From Hofstenia miamia (Eukaryota > Xenacoelomorpha > Acoela > Hofsteniidae), in the NCBI GenBank assembly GCA_900660155.1, contig CABFPE010000174.1, forward strand, positions 371,930 to 435,929: a stretch of DNA of 64,000 nt. The letters run 5' to 3'. Within the stretch, counting starts at the first letter, position 1, and each line of letters opens with the position of its first letter. Made by a program: the position numbers and the translations under genes. The notes beneath the pieces were generated by a model. That model was not told the origin of the DNA, did not search any database, and was given only the letters and a program-made list of their open reading frames with translations. Shown one piece after another: positions 62,324 through 64,000 of this stretch.

Positions 62324-63199
62324 AGGAGAAATTTAAATAGAAAAATCAATAAAATTTCTTAGAAGTATAGGTAAGGATGCCATAGTTTGAGTATTTAAAA
62401 ATAAATTTAGTCTCATAAAAATATATAGTGAATACAATATGCAAAAATTCAAATCAAATATTGATCTTTCGTAGATCAAAATTGTTGACTTACTATATGA
62501 AACTTTGTTGGACAAAACTAGCTAACTAAGTGAATTGTATTTAAATTTTGAAGTGTTTTAAAAACGTTTTTCAATCGTAACTCATACTACTAACGAATCA
62601 ATTGAAAACTGAAATGTCAAAAAAAAATTTAGTGATTTTTCCAGAATTCAACTGTGAATTTGATTTGGAATTTACAAATGCAGTAAATTGTTTGGACCTT
62701 GCTCTGAATCCTTTGCTATTACCAGCTTCAACTGAAAGTTTCTCTGTTATACTGAACTTTTTGCAACAAAATAGATATTGTATTTTATGTGTGTTATGAT
62801 GTTAATTAAGAAGGTCCCTGTCGACGTGAATTAACCCTATTTTTAATGGGGGAAAGGGGTCACAAAATTGTGATTAGCTCAAGGCTTATTGCAAATATTC
62901 AAGACATGAGCTGTTTTTCATTTCTTGAAAACACTATGCCAATATCTTTGCCAAAAAAATCCTATGGACATTTTGTATGAGGGAAGTATTAACATATTTT
63001 TATACTGAAGTTTTTGTTTCATAATTAGCTCGTAATAATCCCATGATGCATTTTTTGTTATAATTTGCATCTTGAGAAATACAATTATTGCAATAAAGTT
63101 ATTGTGCACTACAATTTGTGTCACAAGTAAAAAAATAGGACGCAGTTGCATCGATTCTTTTTAACTGTGTGATATTTTGCTTACCTCATGTTGTAAAAT

Positions 63200-63211
63200 G
63201 CTGACGTCAGC
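63200..63211. promoter_or_regulatory. CRE-containing 12-base palindrome
   Basis: GCTGACGTCAGC, a perfect palindrome around the CRE octamer. It also matches the extended core recognised by Maf/bZIP factors (TGCTGACGTCAGCA type). Function unproven. Confidence 0.35.
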
Positions 63212-64000
63212 AAAAATATGCTAACAATATGCAATATCACTATGTGTATTTAATTTTCTATGTTAAGAGAAGCTACCTGTCATATTTCAAAGCGATTGGA
63301 TCATTATTAAGTAAAGTAGGTAGGAGTACAATTTTGAAGAAGTTTTCTCTTGTTTGTTATAATTCAATATTGTGTAATTGTAGCTAATAAGCTTTTAGCT
63401 GCGTATAACTTTGATTAAATACATATTCATAGCATTGTTTAAGCTCAAGAATTATTGCTAATTTTCGAGAAATTTATTATGGCTGGAAGCAATCTTTATT
63501 TTAATGGCCATGTAGCCTATAAGTAAAAATTGTTGGATTTACAAGAAAAAATTCTGAGATCTTAAAGCAAAACAAATTAAGTTAGCAGATATAAACCCTT
63601 ACTAGTTGATTTGATTGATACTAATAGCTGCAGTGAATGGACAATTACACCAAGATTCAATATAAACAGTCTGTAGACGAAAAAACCTTTTGTGAGAAAT
63701 TAAAAAACGTTTGGTTGCTTAATTCAATAATCTCGCCCATTTCACTTATACTGAATTCCCATGACAATTTCTGACAGTTCTAATTTGCTTTTGAGTCGAA
63801 TTGTTTATTATGGTTGGCACACCCAGAGGTCAGTATTTTTATTTGTTAATTTTTGCACAATGCGGCTTTCATTGAACAGACTTACTCATTGTTCTGAGGC
63901 GATGTACTACGCTATTTTAAAGTATTGTCATTCAAATCCGATATAATATTTATTTAATTCTTTCTGTAGTGTTTTAATCACCCTCGAAACCTAGTAATGA

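Larger units (their letters stand above)
58185..64000. other. No gene recognised
   Basis: AT-rich sequence to the window end. Open frames (for example 61207-61395 and 62602-62799, +) have no recognisable family. Three perfect CRE octamers lie here. Confidence 0.5.

Noticed and set aside
38628-64000. Further exons of the putative Cys-loop receptor gene.
   Set aside because: Read through on the plus strand for the Cys-loop, ligand-binding and membrane-segment motifs; none seen.
1-64000. CRISPR arrays, rRNA genes, prokaryotic operons, or capsid- or envelope-bearing elements.
   Set aside because: No regularly spaced repeats, rRNA signatures or related genes were seen; the sequence is eukaryotic in character.

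Overview
This is a very AT-rich window (about 30 % G+C by eye). It has many (TA)n microsatellites, one sequencing gap inside such a tract, no operon-like gene packing, intron-type splice signals and many decayed transposons. That is a eukaryotic nuclear contig. The mix of elements (Penelope-like retroelement with a GIY-YIG nuclease, IR/DR Tc1-like element, several hAT lineages, an animal 'Mutator-like' transposase, LINE reverse transcriptase tails) and a first exon resembling a Cys-loop receptor subunit point to an invertebrate animal. I cannot name the phylum from sequence alone.

Most of the window is intergenic or intronic. Host coding sequence that I can argue for is thin: (i) a probable first exon at 38504-38627 (+) with signal peptide, splice donor and upstream CCAAT boxes; (ii) two exon-like segments at 21388-21457 and 21969-22124 (+) with splice sites, a stop codon and a polyadenylation signal; (iii) a two-membrane-segment open frame at 22868-23151 (-). 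None forms a complete gene here.

Layout: 1-4.5 kb, no recognised gene apart from a doubtful retroelement fragment at 2.6-3.0 kb. 4.5-8.8 kb, a mobile-element cluster: hAT transposase tail (-), two miniature inverted-repeat elements (6732-7228 with TA duplication; 7540-7801 with a 7-8 bp duplication) and a decayed Mutator-like transposase (+). 11.4-12.4 kb, a duplicated stretch joined by a single N inside (TA)n, then a GC-richer island of unknown origin. 15.5-16.6 kb, LINE reverse transcriptase tail (+). 21-23 kb, possible host exons. 26.4-26.7 kb, a degenerate tandem repeat. 29.2-33.1 kb, an IR/DR Tc1-like element (+), one copy of a (TA)n-linked repeat family, a LINE tail (-) and a second Tc1-like element (-). 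35.7-37.4 kb, a hAT miniature element, a hAT-like end and a psq/pogo-type helix-turn-helix fragment. 38.4-38.6 kb, promoter-like region plus first exon. 41.8-43.2 kb, a young Penelope-like element with inverted terminal arms beside (TA)n and the gap. 46-50 kb, a LINE-like tail, a perfect 2 x 181 bp tandem duplication, a hAT tail (-) and a 667-bp inverted-repeat element with telomere-like motifs in its core. 55.3-57.9 kb, a second copy of the (TA)n-linked repeat family and a hAT element with 8-bp flanking duplication. 58-64 kb, nothing coding recognised, but three perfect CRE octamers.

The best candidates for something undescribed are the (TA)n-linked repeat family with reiterated GTATCCAGCGCC motifs (two copies in opposite orientation), the hammerhead-like motif in the Penelope arms, and the foldback element with the telomere-like core. 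All are described from sequence reading only; no database search was possible.
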